NCBI RefSeq assembly: GCF_000717715.1
Contig: NZ_JOAI01000020.1
Span: 62,001-126,000, forward strand
Direction of reading: 5' to 3'
Length of the DNA stretch: 64,000 nt
From: Streptomyces sp. NRRL B-24484
Lineage (GTDB): Bacteria > Actinomycetota > Actinomycetes > Streptomycetales > Streptomycetaceae
In this document: positions 63,716-64,000 of the stretch, in pieces
Layout: every line of letters starts with the position of its first letter
How positions within the stretch are numbered: position 1 is the first letter of the stretch
Translations under genes and position numbers: made by a program
The notes under the pieces: generated by a model
The model's database searches: none
What the model was told of the DNA's origin: nothing
Seen by the model: the letters and a program-made list of their open reading frames with translations, nothing else

Positions 63716-63749
63716 GATTGCCCGCCCGGTGGGAACCGGACGGGCAATC
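63716..63749. terminator. Hairpin, probable terminator
   Basis: Arms 63716-63730 and 63735-63749 (GATTGCCCG... / ...CGGGCAATC) pair over 15 positions with one mismatch and loop GGGA. It may end the minus-strand gene that enters from the right edge. Confidence 0.55.
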
Positions 63750-63789
63750 GGTAAGGTGCCGGCGAGCCGGCTCCTCGGTTGAGCTCTGT

Positions 63790-63829
63790 GTACCGCACCC
63801 GCGTGGCGAACGCAGGCCGCGTGCGGTAC
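63790..63829. terminator. Second hairpin in the same intergenic region
   Basis: GTACCGCAC (63790-63798) pairs with GTGCGGTAC (63821-63829), continued by CGCG/CGCG pairs. The rest of 63464-63980 shows no gene. Confidence 0.4.
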
Positions 63830-63980
63830 GGAGTCGTACGTCTCGGGGCTCCGGATAGAGGGCCGTTGCGCTCCGAGAGGTGGGTGGTCGGCGGGGCGGG
63901 TAGAGGGCCGCGGTCGCGCCGACCTCCGGGTCGTGCCCGGGGTGCCGTCACCGCTGCGGGCGGTGCGGCGTCCGCGGAAA

Positions 63981-64000
63981 TCAGGCGGCGTTGACCAGCT
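63981..64000 (-). CDS. 3' end of a minus-strand gene, possibly ribosomal protein S20
   Basis: Read on the minus strand the last codons give L-V-N-A-A followed by TGA (63981-63983). rpsT normally sits next to holA in this gene order, so S20 is the best guess, but only a few residues are visible. Confidence 0.3.

Noticed and set aside
63427..63858. Plus-strand frame with repeated RTRAACRTRAAC- or ARTEPAPRAEP-like peptides
   Set aside because: The repeats come from the 18-bp DNA array; no start signal and no domain.

Overview
This window is high-GC actinobacterial DNA with the core-chromosome gene order of Streptomycetaceae (Streptomyces or Kitasatospora; the sequence alone does not decide which). 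The assignment rests on the order tig-clpP1-clpP2-clpX, folC-ndk, mreBCD-mrdA-rodA, RNase E-rplU-rpmA-obgE-proB-proA, a spore-wall gene group, nadD-LCP-rsfS, leuS-degV-comEA-comEC-holA, and on frequent GTG starts and many leaderless promoters.

Layout. 1-5.3 kb: a truncated tRNA-Gly, a tRNA-Pro, trigger factor and the ClpP1/ClpP2/ClpX protease. 5.3-11.1 kb: variable stretch with two proline-rich one-pass membrane proteins, an unknown protein and a secreted penicillin-acylase-type Ntn hydrolase, where I would have expected valS. 11.2-13.4 kb: folC, a small membrane protein and ndk. 13.8-20 kb: the elongasome mreB-mreC-mreD-mrdA-rodA. 20.1-30.1 kb: a radical SAM protein and its usual partner, a strange Arg/Pro repeat membrane protein between them, a very large RNase E/G, L21, L27 and Obg. 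30.2-33.3 kb: proB, an unknown gene and proA. 33.4-39.7 kb: genes matching the S. coelicolor SCO2584-SCO2578 spore-wall group (two membrane proteins with a shared N-terminal motif, an M48 protease, two tiny membrane proteins, nadD, a divergent LCP protein). 39.8-41.2 kb: rsfS, a histidine phosphatase that seems to start at CTG, and two identical tRNA-Ala(GGC) genes. 41.3-47.3 kb: accessory-looking segment (XRE regulator/MFS exporter pair, a PH-like protein, a helical-repeat protein and a membrane-anchored M16-like protein) closed by a third identical tRNA-Ala. 47.7-52.3 kb: an HTH/TPR regulator, then leuS behind a short Leu-Leu-Leu leader peptide and a T-tailed hairpin. 52.4-64 kb: a minisatellite, a WYL regulator, a coiled-coil membrane protein, degV, comEA, comEC, a second XRE regulator, a small acidic protein, holA, a proline-rich membrane protein and the 3' end of one more gene.

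How it fits together. Most genes are housekeeping: protein folding and degradation, folate and nucleotide metabolism, proline and NAD synthesis, ribosome assembly, RNA processing, replication and DNA uptake. The mre/PBP2/RodA operon and the SCO2584-SCO2578-like group lie about 13 kb apart and are both linked to spore-wall building in Streptomyces.

Most interesting: a candidate leucine attenuator before leuS, two perfect DnaA boxes before comEA, several probable non-ATG/GTG/TTG starts, a repeat-built membrane protein, a possible PH-like/helical/M16 cassette, and several tandem-repeat patches in intergenic DNA. No CRISPR array, insertion sequence, integrase or rRNA was seen.
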